Shown here one piece after another: positions 19,050 to 27,649 of a stretch of DNA of 64,000 nt. How positions within the stretch are numbered: the first letter of the stretch is position 1; the number at the start of each line of letters is the position of its first letter. Below the pieces are notes generated by a model. That model had not been told where the DNA came from. It made no database searches and worked only from the letters and a program-made list of their open reading frames with translations. The stretch comes from Saprospiraceae bacterium (GTDB taxonomy: Bacteria > Bacteroidota > Bacteroidia > Chitinophagales > Saprospiraceae): the NCBI GenBank assembly GCA_029262995.1, contig JAJCYH010000023.1:271755-335754 (forward strand), in the 5' to 3' direction. The translations under genes and the position numbers were made by a program.

Positions 19050-19508
19050 TTACTTGATTTGTTTGACGTCAATGGCCTGATCACCTTTCGGTCCTCTTTC
19101 AGTGTCATATTCAACTCTGTGCCCTTCATCTATTTCTTTATAACACTCATTGATATGTACAAAAACATTTTGCTTGCTGATATCATCTATGATGAAGCCA
19201 AATGCTTTTTCATGGTTAAAAAATTTCACCACACCTTGTCTTTTTGCTACTTCTTCTCGTAATAATCCAGGGCTAGCACCCAAAACAATATTTTCGAGTT
19301 TAATTTCAATTTTATTGGCAGGATCTGGTTTTTCGGAAACGATATTTCCATTATGATCAAGATATGAAAATTGTTCTTCTTGCGTTAGTTTTCCTTTTTC
19401 AGCTTTTTCAATTTTTCGCTGTTCTTTTCTTTCTATCTTGTCTTGAAGCTTTTTTTGTTTTTTCTTCTCACGTTCTTTCTTTTTGAACGTTTGTTGAGAC
19501 TTACTCAT
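19050..19508 (-). CDS. Cold-shock domain protein with basic coiled N-terminus
   Basis: A 152-residue nucleic-acid-binding protein. The first 45 residues are almost all Lys, Glu, Arg and Gln and predict a charged helix (KKKEREKKKQKKLQDK). A linker of about 45 residues follows, then a cold-shock domain from about 88 to the end with GVVKFFNHEKAFGFI (RNP1-like KAFGFI) and VFVHI (RNP2). Canonical Csp proteins are about 67 residues, so this is a long, Bacteroidota-type variant. Probably an RNA chaperone working with the DEAD-box helicase encoded immediately downstream. The start at 19508 (MSKSQQTFKKK) is the only sensible Met. Confidence 0.88.
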   Translation of the reverse strand: MSKSQQTFKKKEREKKKQKKLQDKIERKEQRKIEKAEKGKLTQEEQFSYLDHNGNIVSEKPDPANKIEIKLENIVLGASPGLLREEVAKRQGVVKFFNHEKAFGFIIDDISKQNVFVHINECYKEIDEGHRVEYDTERGPKGDQAIDVKQIK

Positions 19509-19724
19509 ATAATCTATTTAGTTACTTAATATGCCTTTGAAGCAAATACAATAGAAATGGCCTTAATGAGTAAAATCTATTATTAGGATTTTCAAAAACG
19601 ATGTAAAGTTAATCAAATTTAAGCAAACATGCTTATAAAAATATATTATATATTAATTTAATATATTTATCGGATGAGGCGTATTACTTGCATGCCAGAG
19701 CTTCTAAAGCTCTAAATAAGATCA

Positions 19725-20252
19725 TTAGAATGAGTACAATGGCTCATTAACATATGATAACTCTTTAGATTCAAAACACTCTTCTTCTTCGTTAAAAACC
19801 AAACACGAATCAATCGGAGAGGCATAGATATGTAATGTCAATGCTTTTTTATCTGAATTATTATTCAAAGTATGTAGTCCCATTTTATCATCCATATAAC
19901 TCAGACAACCAGACGATATTTTCGTATTAGAAACAAGTTGTGCCCTTTCATTTACAAGTTTATAGATTGATTCCTGAATCTCACCTGAAACTTGATACAC
20001 CCAACACCGTTGACCATCATGACCATGTATTGGAGTATTATCTCCAGGCATCCAGCAAAGCAACAAAACCTCAAACTTATCATCTCGATAGAGGCAAACT
20101 CTGGCGTACTCATCTTCTTCCCAACAGGCTAACTCTTTGACATCATCATACCCTATTGGATGACTTTTAATAATATTGGGAAAATCTTTATAACTAGCTT
20201 CGGATAATTCACTTATCATTTCAAAAAGAACACTGGAAGAATCACTTTTCAT
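19725..20252 (-). CDS. Cysteine dioxygenase family protein
   Basis: Cupin-fold non-haem iron thiol dioxygenase, predicted to oxidise cysteine (or a related thiol such as 3-mercaptopropionate) to the sulfinate in the cytosol. Seen in 175 residues: MPGDNTPIHGHDGQRCWVYQ, giving the H-x-H iron ligands and a Cys four residues after the second His, the position of the Cys that forms the Cys-Tyr cofactor in mammalian enzymes; and MGLHTLNN, the third iron His. Length is close to bacterial CDO (about 180-200). Flanking spacers separate it from neighbours, so it looks monocistronic. Choice of substrate within the family cannot be settled here. Confidence 0.88.
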   Translation of the reverse strand: MKSDSSSVLFEMISELSEASYKDFPNIIKSHPIGYDDVKELACWEEDEYARVCLYRDDKFEVLLLCWMPGDNTPIHGHDGQRCWVYQVSGEIQESIYKLVNERAQLVSNTKISSGCLSYMDDKMGLHTLNNNSDKKALTLHIYASPIDSCLVFNEEEECFESKELSYVNEPLYSF

Positions 20253-20382
20253 GGATTATATAAATTGATTATTGTTAATCATATGGAGTCCAAAGATACA
20301 AAAAATAAAGACTCACTGAATTCTCACATTAAAACTGGTGACAAAACCTTATGTCTCATAGATACATATCCATTAGAAAAAT

Positions 20383-20907
20383 CTAAGACTCAATCATATC
20401 AAAATTCACTTGTTGTGTTTTCCAATGGTCAACAATCTTTCTTAATTGAACGATCATATAATGTGAATTAATTTCAAAGAAATAGGTATATTTCTTACCT
20501 TTCTCTACTACATCAAGTCTTTGCATATAAGTTTTTCCTTTCAATTCTGAGACTGCTTCAGTGATACTTTCCCCTAATAATCTAAATTGTATTTTGAGTT
20601 CTATTTTTTCTATACGCTCCGGGTGAAATTGCTCAATAACGACATTATCTCTATCTACAATTTCAATTTTATTTAAATCCAAATGCAAGAAAAAACGATC
20701 TTTTTTCTTATTCACACTTTTTTGAAATTTCATTTCAACAATTAATATCAAAGCAATTAGTAGAACAAGAAAATATTTGGACCAAAAAGGTAAAATACCC
20801 ACAACAAAAACTATCACAAAGATTACAAGCATAGTCGCACTTAAGAAGAACAATATTCGTCTTTCCTTATAATAACTTTGATCATGAATAAGACTAGCTT
20901 TAAACAT
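20383..20907 (-). CDS. Hypothetical two-helix membrane protein
   Basis: Not recognised. The 174-residue product has a short cytoplasmic start, two adjacent membrane helices (about 18-41 and 43-60: FFLSATMLVIFVIVFVVG and FLVLLIALILIVEM) and a soluble C-terminal part of about 110 residues with alternating beta-type sequence (LHLDLNKIEIVDRDNVVIEQF) that could be a PH-like fold. The protein of 27650-28153 has the same plan (two helices then a beta-rich tail ending near a conserved helix), but the sequences are not obviously alike. First-to-last in a leftward run with the methyltransferase 16 bp upstream, so probably co-transcribed. Ends with TAG. Confidence 0.7.
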   Translation of the reverse strand: MFKASLIHDQSYYKERRILFFLSATMLVIFVIVFVVGILPFWSKYFLVLLIALILIVEMKFQKSVNKKKDRFFLHLDLNKIEIVDRDNVVIEQFHPERIEKIELKIQFRLLGESITEAVSELKGKTYMQRLDVVEKGKKYTYFFEINSHYMIVQLRKIVDHWKTQQVNFDMIES

Positions 20908-20923
20908 TTTTTAAGGTTAATTT

Positions 20924-21739
20924 TTATAAGCTAATACGCTCTTTCGAGGCATCCAACGAAAAAGTTATTGGAATCATTTTATCAAATTTCTCTATTCTAT
21001 ATTTTGATTCATCTACTTCAAGCATAGCGTTTAAACAGTTATAAGGTGAATAATCATATTCACGAAATGAGTTGATCCCAATTCCATTGTCAATTAATGC
21101 ACTGAGTAGTTCAGATACACTATGATTCCAGCTAACGAATTCATAATTCTCCCTTGAATTCTTATCTGCATATGTGCCAATTTCAACTTCTGAAATACCC
21201 TTGTCCTTAAAATAATTGTATTTGATAAACTTAAAATCGTCATCAAACATCCACACAAAAGGATGAAAGTCAACTATCAGGAATCTTCCATTATCAGAAA
21301 GGAAGTGACTTATTACCTTAGCCCATTTATCCAAATCTGGTAACCAAGTAATGGTCCCATAACTTGTAAAAACCATATCAAACTTACCATCAAGATGATT
21401 GGGAAGATCGTAAACACCTGAATTAACAAATTTAACTTTTTGAGATGTTTTAATAGCAAGCTCTTTTGCAGTACGAATACTCTCATCAGACAAGTCAATA
21501 GCTGTCACATTGGCTCCCATCCTAGATAAACTTATGGAATCCTGACCAAAATGGCATTGCAAATGCAAAATAGAAAGCCCTGATATATCACCAAGAAGTT
21601 CTAACTCTATGTTCTTTAATGACGTTTTTCCATTCAGGAAAGCTGGCATATTGTAAAACTCCGAGTTGAGATGAGGTATTACTTTTTTGTTCCAAGTTTG
21701 TCTATTGATCTCTAGATAATTTTCTTCAGGATCTTCCAT
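20924..21739 (-). CDS. Class I SAM-dependent methyltransferase
   Basis: A 271-residue cytosolic methyltransferase. Seen: N-terminal NRQTWNKKVIPHLNSEFY, then SAM motif I as ILHLQCHFGQDSISLSRMG (the glycine loop is written L-Q-C-H-F-G-Q, as in several UbiE-like Bacteroidota enzymes), acidic ribose loop VTAIDLSDESI, a motif II-like FDMVFTSYGTITWLPD, and post-motif GRFLIVDFHPFVWMFD. The C-terminal third is rich in aromatic residues, perhaps substrate-binding. The methyl acceptor is not predictable. It sits 16 bp from the membrane-protein gene downstream and 38 bp from the EEP gene upstream, within one leftward transcription unit. Confidence 0.87.
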   Translation of the reverse strand: MEDPEENYLEINRQTWNKKVIPHLNSEFYNMPAFLNGKTSLKNIELELLGDISGLSILHLQCHFGQDSISLSRMGANVTAIDLSDESIRTAKELAIKTSQKVKFVNSGVYDLPNHLDGKFDMVFTSYGTITWLPDLDKWAKVISHFLSDNGRFLIVDFHPFVWMFDDDFKFIKYNYFKDKGISEVEIGTYADKNSRENYEFVSWNHSVSELLSALIDNGIGINSFREYDYSPYNCLNAMLEVDESKYRIEKFDKMIPITFSLDASKERISL

Positions 21740-21777
21740 TTATCTAATATATCAATTTCAATATAGAGAAACAATAC

Positions 21778-22626
21778 TTACAATTTAAATTCTAAATAAA
21801 CTGGAAAATGATCAGAAATAAAAAGTTTTTCTGTACGCCTTTCATATATATGCATATAATTCGTGGCTTCAATATTCTTTATAAATATATAATCAATCCG
21901 TTCATCTGGAATTTCAGCATGATCAAATGCATTATATGTTCCTGCTGGACCATTAAATATTACACTATTAATTTCTATAGGATCATCTAGAAAAGACTTA
22001 AGGGATATTATTTCTTTAGACAATTCAGTAGCATTAAAATCTCCAAGCAAGATGACTGATTCTCCCCTTTCTAGTAATCTAATAATCTTTCCTTTTAGCA
22101 ACTCAACAGAATTAATCCTTGACAACTTCCCCTTATGGTCAAAATGTGCATTAAAAACGTGTAAGTCCTTTTCGGTCCCCAATATGCTTAAATGAATATA
22201 TGTACAAATCCTTGGCAATACTGCATCCCAACCAATTGAAACTTTATTGGGCTCTTCAGACAACCAAAACGTATGTGAATGTAATAACCCATACTTTGAA
22301 GTATCATACATAATACAGCTGTATTCCCCCTTTTCATTTCCGTCATCTCTAGCCTTTCCTACAATAGAATACTTATTTAATTCATTTGTTAAAAATTCCT
22401 TTTGACCATGCAAGACTTCTTGCAAACCAATAATTGAAGGATTATATTTTTGCAATAAAGACTTTAGTGCAAACTTTCTTTTATCCCATGAATTTTCACC
22501 ATCTTGAGGATTATCATATCTAATATTATAACTCATTATTGAAAACGACTCTTGTGAATTAACATTTACAAAAGCGCATAACATAGATATAAATATCAAG
22601 CTCTTAATCCACATTCTAAATTTCAT
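21778..22626 (-). CDS. Secreted endonuclease/exonuclease/phosphatase (EEP) family hydrolase
   Basis: Exported 282-residue member of the EEP superfamily, metal-dependent phosphodiesterases. Seen: signal peptide (1-25, ending VNVNSQ), SIMSYNIRYDN with the first metal ligand Asn, IIGLQEV with the catalytic Glu, VFNAHFDHKG, LLGDFNAT (Asp and Asn), ERIDYIFIK and the terminal ISDHFPVYLE with the Asp-His pair. The complete catalytic set is present. Substrate may be nucleic acid, phospholipid or sugar phosphate; family relatives without extra domains are often called nucleases only by default. Lies 32 bp downstream of the TfoX-like gene. Confidence 0.88.
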   Translation of the reverse strand: MKFRMWIKSLIFISMLCAFVNVNSQESFSIMSYNIRYDNPQDGENSWDKRKFALKSLLQKYNPSIIGLQEVLHGQKEFLTNELNKYSIVGKARDDGNEKGEYSCIMYDTSKYGLLHSHTFWLSEEPNKVSIGWDAVLPRICTYIHLSILGTEKDLHVFNAHFDHKGKLSRINSVELLKGKIIRLLERGESVILLGDFNATELSKEIISLKSFLDDPIEINSVIFNGPAGTYNAFDHAEIPDERIDYIFIKNIEATNYMHIYERRTEKLFISDHFPVYLEFKL

Positions 22627-22658
22627 TATCAGATAATGTAATTTTATTGAATATGCTA

Positions 22659-22997
22659 TTATAGCATTTTATTAAATTGTAAGGCTTTGTCTATCCAAAA
22701 ATCAAGATCTTTATCTAGATCAAAACCTTTAGGGTCAATAAATAAAAATCCCCTCATCGGCTTTCCCGTAAAATTCATTTCACGGCTACCTCTTGTACTT
22801 AGCAATTCCTCATAAGGCAGTTTACCGACTCTTACCATTAATCTATCATAATTTGTTTTTTTATCAATATCAACGCCAACACACATTTTACCATTGACCA
22901 TAAAGATGAGTCCTCCCATCATTTTTCTCTCTTCTACGTCTAGAGTGCCTAATAATCTTTGCCTAACCCTGTCCGCCACGAAATCACTAAACGCCAT
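22659..22997 (-). CDS. TfoX N-terminal domain protein
   Basis: A 112-residue protein matching the TfoX/Sxy N-terminal domain: MAFSDFVADRVRQRLLG, MMGGLIFMVNGKMCVGVD, a conserved Met-Gly-Gly-Leu turn, DRLMVRVG and GKPMRGFLFID. TfoX in gammaproteobacteria regulates competence; single-domain proteins like this are common across bacteria and their role is unknown, so the competence link should not be carried over. It starts 3 bp after the TGA of the broken zinc-ribbon gene at 23001-23276, suggesting the two were once co-transcribed or translationally coupled. Confidence 0.85.
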   Translation of the reverse strand: MAFSDFVADRVRQRLLGTLDVEERKMMGGLIFMVNGKMCVGVDIDKKTNYDRLMVRVGKLPYEELLSTRGSREMNFTGKPMRGFLFIDPKGFDLDKDLDFWIDKALQFNKML

Positions 22998-23000
22998 AAT

Positions 23001-23276
23001 TCATAATTGCTGTGATAAAATTATATTTTTTTCTTTAAACTCTAACAAACAATTTTGGCATTGTAAATGACCATTATTGTCTGATAATTTCAAACCACTT
23101 AAGTGCTCAGTTGCCTAGTATTGAATCCAACCTTTCCTTTGTTTAATTCTGTTTAGATCTATCTTTTGCCTTATTAAAGCATCATAAAACTTTTATTGAT
23201 ACTCCTGCCTTCCCCAACAGCTTGGACAATATCCATTCTCTACTTCAATATGTACATGGCTGCTAACGCATTCCAT
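23001..23276 (-). pseudogene. Zinc-ribbon protein gene with two in-frame stops
   Basis: One unshifted 92-codon frame reads MECVSSHVHIEVENGYC, PSCWGRQEYQ, stop TAA (23193-23195), KFYDALIRQ, GWIQY, stop TAG (23115-23117), ATEHLSGLKLSDNNGHLQ, CQNCLLEFKEKN, end TGA at 23001-23003. Two Cys pairs (CPSCWG and CQNC) suggest a zinc ribbon. I recall intact homologues of this CPNCWGRQEY type as small Bacteroidota proteins of unknown function. The coherent sense across both stops supports a single gene inactivated by nonsense mutation. An alternative Met at 23315 would add a hydrophobic start, which the family does not have. Confidence 0.7.
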
Positions 23277-23399
23277 AGATCCTACGATAAAAAATGCAAC
23301 TAGAAAGTTTGGCATCCAGCATAACCAAGATATAATCTGATATGCGATATTGAAGTCCTCTATAATTTACATAAGAAATGGTAATCATAACCGAAGGGT

Positions 23400-23790
23400 T
23401 ACTGCTGCAAAACAAAAAGCACAACGATAAATCATACTCTTCTAATGCTCAATTATTTCTTTATTCCTAATATGTAAATATTTTGATTTTCCTCCATGTC
23501 TATAATCCTTGTAGCGGATTACAACAGTATGATAATGCTTGCCTGTGTGATACGATGATTGCTAATGGCGGTTTTGTAAGTGTACCGAGCAAGATATTCT
23601 ACAACTCCTTTGCTTCCCATTAAAGCTTGCTTACAATACACTACCCAATCGTTTCGATACAGGGAGTTGTCCAACCCATTACGATAGACCATTCCCTCAG
23701 TCACGCACTCTGTAACTGATAACATTGCTGGATCAACCCATCTCAGTGGATGCAATATGTCAACATAATTATTCGATTAATTTAATTATC
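23400..23790 (-). pseudogene. IS91-family transposase relic
   Basis: A fragment of an IS91-type (Y2, HUH-class) transposase. An open stretch at 23519-23755 contains NDWVVYCKQALMGSKGVVEYLARYTYKTAISNHRI, the well-known block WVVYxKxPFGGPxxVLxYLxRYTHxxAISNHRI. After a frameshift near 23520 the sense continues as VIRYKDYRHGGKSKYLHI, then decays with stop codons. Both the N-terminal zinc region and the C-terminal catalytic end are missing or unreadable. No terminal ori/ter structure was identified. It marks the left side of the accessory islet carrying the DUF262 gene. Confidence 0.75.
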
Positions 23791-23830
23791 TTGATCCCAT
23801 AATGCATCTTCACTGAGAGCACACTTCGTC

Positions 23831-23850
23831 CTGTCGCATCAACGCGACAG
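23831..23850. repeat. Perfect hairpin at islet boundary
   Basis: CTGTCGC and GCGACAG form a perfect 7-bp stem with loop ATCAAC; three further bases (GTC/GAC) can pair after a small bulge. It is GC-rich against an AT-rich background and lies between the IS91 relic and the DUF262 gene. It might be a REP-like element, mobile-element end or operator. No T-run follows, so it is not a typical terminator. Confidence 0.6.
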
Positions 23851-23919
23851 CGGACTCGTTGGGGATCTGCTATACGTTGCCCACAATTAAAACGAACACC
23901 AGTAATACAATTAAACTTA

Positions 23920-26034
23920 ATGAATAAACAGCCAAAACCAGACTCAAAAAAATATACGGACTTGATATCCGAAATTCAAAAAGGACAAATAAAAATCCCG
24001 AAATTCCAACGGGATTTTGTTTGGAGTATTGACAAAACCGCAAAACTTTTGGATAGTATTTTAAAAGGCTATCCGATTGGAACTTTCATTTTGTGGGAAA
24101 CCAACGAGCGATTAAACGATATAAAAAATATTGGAAATCTTGTATTGCCACCTGTTCCAGACGACATAAAAGTTCAGTACGTTTTAGATGGGCAACAACG
24201 AATTACATCTTTGTACGCTGCATTTTTGGGTGCTTCAATTCAAAAAGTAGGAGAGAAAAAGATTACGAATTATGGTTCAATATTCGTTGATTTAGAAGGC
24301 GATATTGACAATAACGATGACCAAATAATAGTAGCTGAACAACCCGAATATAAAAATATCTCTCTCAAAGATTTACTAAATTCAAAATATAGTGATTTAA
24401 GAGAAAATTATTCAAACGAGGATATTGACAAAATACAGGAATACAAGGAAACTTTCACTTCCTATGATTTCTCAACAGTCGTACTTCGTAAAGAAGATAT
24501 TGATTCTGCAATAGAAGTCTTTACTCGAATAAATACAGGCGGACAAACTTTAACTCTATTTGAGATAATGTCTGCAAAAACTTATGACGAGGAACAGAAA
24601 TTCGATATGCAAGACCGATTTCAAAAATTACTCAAACAACTTGAAGTCAGTAAATACGAAACAATTTCAAGTACAGTAATTTTAAATGTTCTAGGTCTAA
24701 TATTAAGCAAAAACAAAGAGTGTAAACGAAAAGTCATTTTACAATTAGATAAGCAAAGTATAATTGACATTTGGGACGATGTAATTTCCGCACTTAAAGA
24801 AAGTATAGACTATTTCCGTTCAGTTTATAGAATTCCTGTATCAACTTTATTACCTTACGATGCACTTTTGATTCCTTTCAGTTATGTTTTCTACTACCAA
24901 AAAGAAAAACCAAAAGGAGAACAAATTAAATATTTAGAAGAGTTCTTTTGGAGAATTTCGTTATCTTATAGATATTCCAGTTCAACAGAATCTAAACTCG
25001 CTCAAGATATTAAGAGAATTGACCAAATTCTAAATGGAGAACGACCTAACTACGATGAATTAAAAGTCTTTTTAAGTTCACCAAGAGATTTAATTGACAC
25101 CAATTTTAGTGCAGGAAATAGTTATTGTAAAGCAGTTCTTTGTTTGTTGGCTTATTCTGAGCCAAAAGACTTCCAAGATAATGGAAAAGTTATCCTCGAC
25201 AACTCTTGGTTAAAAATGGCGAATAGCAAAAACTATCATCACTTTTTCCCAAAATCATATTTAAGAAAACAAGGAATTGGAAACGAAAATAGTATTGTGA
25301 ATATTACTTTGGTCGGTGCAGATTTAAACAAGCGTAAAATCCGAGCAAAAGCACCATCAATTTATATTCAAGATTTCTTGGACGAGAATGCGGAATTGCA
25401 TAAATCTATAAAATCTCATTTAATTGATAATATTGACGATTTTGGAATTCATAGCGATGATTATTCTGTGTTTTTAGAAAAGAGAGCTACCTCTATTTAT
25501 AATGCTTTAAAAAACAGAATAGAATTTACAAACACGGAAAAGGTTGAAGATACCGAATTAAAGGAATTAATCTTAATCGGAGAAAATGAAAAGTTGGAAA
25601 TGAAATCAACTTTACGTTACGATTTAAGACAGAACATTGTAAATAAAAATTTAGAGTATGTTATTGCCAAAACTGTTTCTGCATTTTTAAACAGCGAAGG
25701 TGGAATTTTAATAATTGGAGTTGATGACAATGGAAATGCTTTAGGACTTGAAAAAGACATTGAAACCTTTTCTAAAAAAGACATTGACGGATTTGAATTG
25801 CATTTAAGGAACATCATAAAAAAACATTTAGGTTCAAACTTTGAAAAGTATCTAAAAATCACATTCCCAATAATTGACGAAAAGACTATTTGCAAAGTTA
25901 AAATCCTAAAAAGTGGAAAACCTGTGTTTGCGAATTTTGAAGGAAAAGACAGTTTCTACGTCCGAAATGGAAACTCATCAATTCCAAAAAACAGAGAAGA
26001 ACAAAGCGAGTACGAAAATCTACATTGGAAATAA
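23920..26034 (+). CDS. DUF262-HNH-AlbA_2 fusion, probable anti-phage nuclease
   Basis: A 704-residue cytosolic protein with two recognisable halves. Residues 1-about 480 form a DUF262 (GmrSD-type) module: IPKFQRDFVW (about 24-33), SILKGYPIGTFILWE, DGQQRITSLYA (about 90), RINTGGQTLTLFE, and an HNH-like nuclease end with YHHFFPKSYLRKQ (about 437), SIVNITLVGADLNKRK. Residues about 554-704 form a Schlafen-type AlbA_2 domain: ENEKLEMKST, TVSAFLNSEGGILIIGVDDNG, FYVRNGNSS. GmrSD proteins are NTP-dependent type IV restriction enzymes and AlbA_2 domains bind or cut nucleic acid, so defence is a reasonable inference. It is flanked by an IS91 relic and a dispersed repeat, and no partner gene lies beside it, so it would act alone. 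Confidence 0.88.
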   Translation: MNKQPKPDSKKYTDLISEIQKGQIKIPKFQRDFVWSIDKTAKLLDSILKGYPIGTFILWETNERLNDIKNIGNLVLPPVPDDIKVQYVLDGQQRITSLYAAFLGASIQKVGEKKITNYGSIFVDLEGDIDNNDDQIIVAEQPEYKNISLKDLLNSKYSDLRENYSNEDIDKIQEYKETFTSYDFSTVVLRKEDIDSAIEVFTRINTGGQTLTLFEIMSAKTYDEEQKFDMQDRFQKLLKQLEVSKYETISSTVILNVLGLILSKNKECKRKVILQLDKQSIIDIWDDVISALKESIDYFRSVYRIPVSTLLPYDALLIPFSYVFYYQKEKPKGEQIKYLEEFFWRISLSYRYSSSTESKLAQDIKRIDQILNGERPNYDELKVFLSSPRDLIDTNFSAGNSYCKAVLCLLAYSEPKDFQDNGKVILDNSWLKMANSKNYHHFFPKSYLRKQGIGNENSIVNITLVGADLNKRKIRAKAPSIYIQDFLDENAELHKSIKSHLIDNIDDFGIHSDDYSVFLEKRATSIYNALKNRIEFTNTEKVEDTELKELILIGENEKLEMKSTLRYDLRQNIVNKNLEYVIAKTVSAFLNSEGGILIIGVDDNGNALGLEKDIETFSKKDIDGFELHLRNIIKKHLGSNFEKYLKITFPIIDEKTICKVKILKSGKPVFANFEGKDSFYVRNGNSSIPKNREEQSEYENLHWK

Positions 26035-26046
26035 TAACAGTTGCCA

Positions 26047-26170
26047 ATAAATAAGAATTCAAGTGTTCAGAACAACCGAACGTGAATCTTGTGTTGAACC
26101 CTATCGCAGACTGGAGTAGGATAAACCAAATTATCTTTCTCTAGATTTAAAGTGGATTTGGCAGGAACCA
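26047..26170 (+). repeat. Dispersed roughly 120-bp repeat, copy A
   Basis: Immediately after the DUF262 gene. Shares long blocks (GATTCAAGTG-like start, CGTGAATCTTGTGTTGA, GGAGTAGGA, AAATTATCTTTCTCT, AAAGTGGATT) with the reverse complement of 57086-57200 and 57968-58095. In the other two copies the repeat continues into IS110-like sequence; here it stops within about 120 bp. A frame with GVG-TKLSFS is shared by all copies but is interrupted, so coding status is unclear. Confidence 0.7.
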
Positions 26171-26216
26171 GCTATTCAGGCTTCTGTATGTTATTTTATT
26201 GCTTTGCGCAAAAGTC

Positions 26217-27047
26217 CTATAATCGGATACTTAATAGTGGTAAATAAGAATGATTAGCTACCGCCTCAGCAATACTTGGAGAAAACAACTGCTTTAATCC
26301 CGATTTACCATGTGTGCAAATCGCAACAAGGTCAGTGTCATTATCATTAGCAAAAGCCTGTATTCCTGTTTCAACCGTCTCAGCTTCAGCCTGATGTATG
26401 TCAACAGAACCTCCAGCTACAATCACCAATTCTGCTAGTTTACCCATATTGCTTTTAACATTTTCAGCATCAATTTTTTGCTTTGGGGTCTTGACAAACA
26501 ACATATCAATATGTGCACCCAATACATCAGCAAACGCAACCACTTTAGCGAACGAATCATTAGAAACATCAGTAAAGTCAGAAGCAAATATTATCTTCTT
26601 AATATCTCTTTCGATACTATTCTTAATTACAAGAACCGGTACTTCTGCATTTCTTATCATATGTTGTGCATTTGAACCTATTAGCTTTTCCGACAATCCC
26701 TTTGCACCATGAGAGCCCATAACCATGAAATCATAATCATGATTTTGCAAATAGGTAAGAACGACTTCTTTACCCATACCATAAACCATTGTTATCTCTG
26801 CCTTAACTCTCGCATCATCTGCTTTTTTAGACAAATCCCTAAGAAGGCTTTTAGCCAAACCAATTTCATGAAGGGTATCAGGATACTGGCTTTCTTTTTC
26901 CTTTGATAACCTAACCCAATCTACAGGGGTATCCTGCAGGTGCAAAAAATTAATCTTTGCATTTGATTTGCTAGCAAGCTTTACTGCATAAGCACTTGCA
27001 CAATTTGCACATTCGGAAAAATCTGTTGGTACTAAAATGTTTTTCAT
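26217..27047 (-). CDS. Tandem universal stress protein
   Basis: A 276-residue cytosolic protein of two UspA domains (about 1-147 and 150-276). Domain 1 has MKNILVPTDFSECA and the ATP-binding signature GSHGAKGLSEKLIGSNAQH (G-x2-G-x9-G/S-type) followed by VPVLVIK. Domain 2 has KKIIFASDFTD and ICTHGKSGLKQLFSPSIAE, where the phosphate loop departs from G-x9-G-S, so its nucleotide binding may be weaker. Such tandem proteins support survival during starvation or redox stress; the exact role is unknown. It stands alone with a long AT-rich upstream region. Ends with TAG. Confidence 0.9.
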   Translation of the reverse strand: MKNILVPTDFSECANCASAYAVKLASKSNAKINFLHLQDTPVDWVRLSKEKESQYPDTLHEIGLAKSLLRDLSKKADDARVKAEITMVYGMGKEVVLTYLQNHDYDFMVMGSHGAKGLSEKLIGSNAQHMIRNAEVPVLVIKNSIERDIKKIIFASDFTDVSNDSFAKVVAFADVLGAHIDMLFVKTPKQKIDAENVKSNMGKLAELVIVAGGSVDIHQAEAETVETGIQAFANDNDTDLVAICTHGKSGLKQLFSPSIAEAVANHSYLPLLSIRL

Positions 27048-27649
27048 ATTTTTTTGCTTGAATAAGTTGGACTAAGAGTTCCTTTGTTTCTAAAATGTTC
27101 AAAAATAATAGCATCCATCGATTTTACTAATCCAAGATGCAATATTTTTTCAAAAAAAATAAATTATAGCCTTTTTCAACTAGTTGAGCTTTTGATCTCA
27201 CAAACAATTTCATCTAAAATGACATTTTAAATTATTGAGTCAATTGCTCAATATTTCATAGTAATGGATTGGAATCGGAAACCAGCAAGACCTGATATTA
27301 AGCTAATATTATCAACTATTCACTGCATTACTGACTTTGATAACTGGCAATAATAGATTAAATATCAGGAACAGCAAGAACCACCATTACAACGAGCAAG
27401 TTTCTTCCTGATATACATAAAAATATACCTAATATTAGTCCAATAACACCAGCTGAAGCCATCCCTTGATTACCACTATTAAAGCTGGTAAAGAATTATG
27501 GCCTGGAAGAATACTGCTAACGCAGTTCCAATATTGTTCCTTCAAAAAACTTATTCTAATTATTCAAAATAAATCCGTAATTATTTCACAATCATAATGG
27601 TTGATAACACATGATGTACTCAGTAGCTCGAAGTCTTTCGACTTCACTA
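27048..27649. other. 600-bp spacer with possible small-gene remnant
   Basis: No intact gene. On the minus strand at about 27360-27465 a short frame reads GVIGLILGIF, and after a one-base shift in a T-run YIRKKLARCNGGSCCS then stop: together like a small membrane protein with a Cys-rich tail. This is weak evidence. The rest is AT-rich and unrecognised; it must include the promoter of the universal stress protein gene. Confidence 0.35.

Noticed and set aside
20265..20471. A 68-codon plus-strand frame before the membrane protein gene
   Set aside because: Half of it is antisense to the 3' end of the 20383-20907 gene; hydrophilic with no motif.
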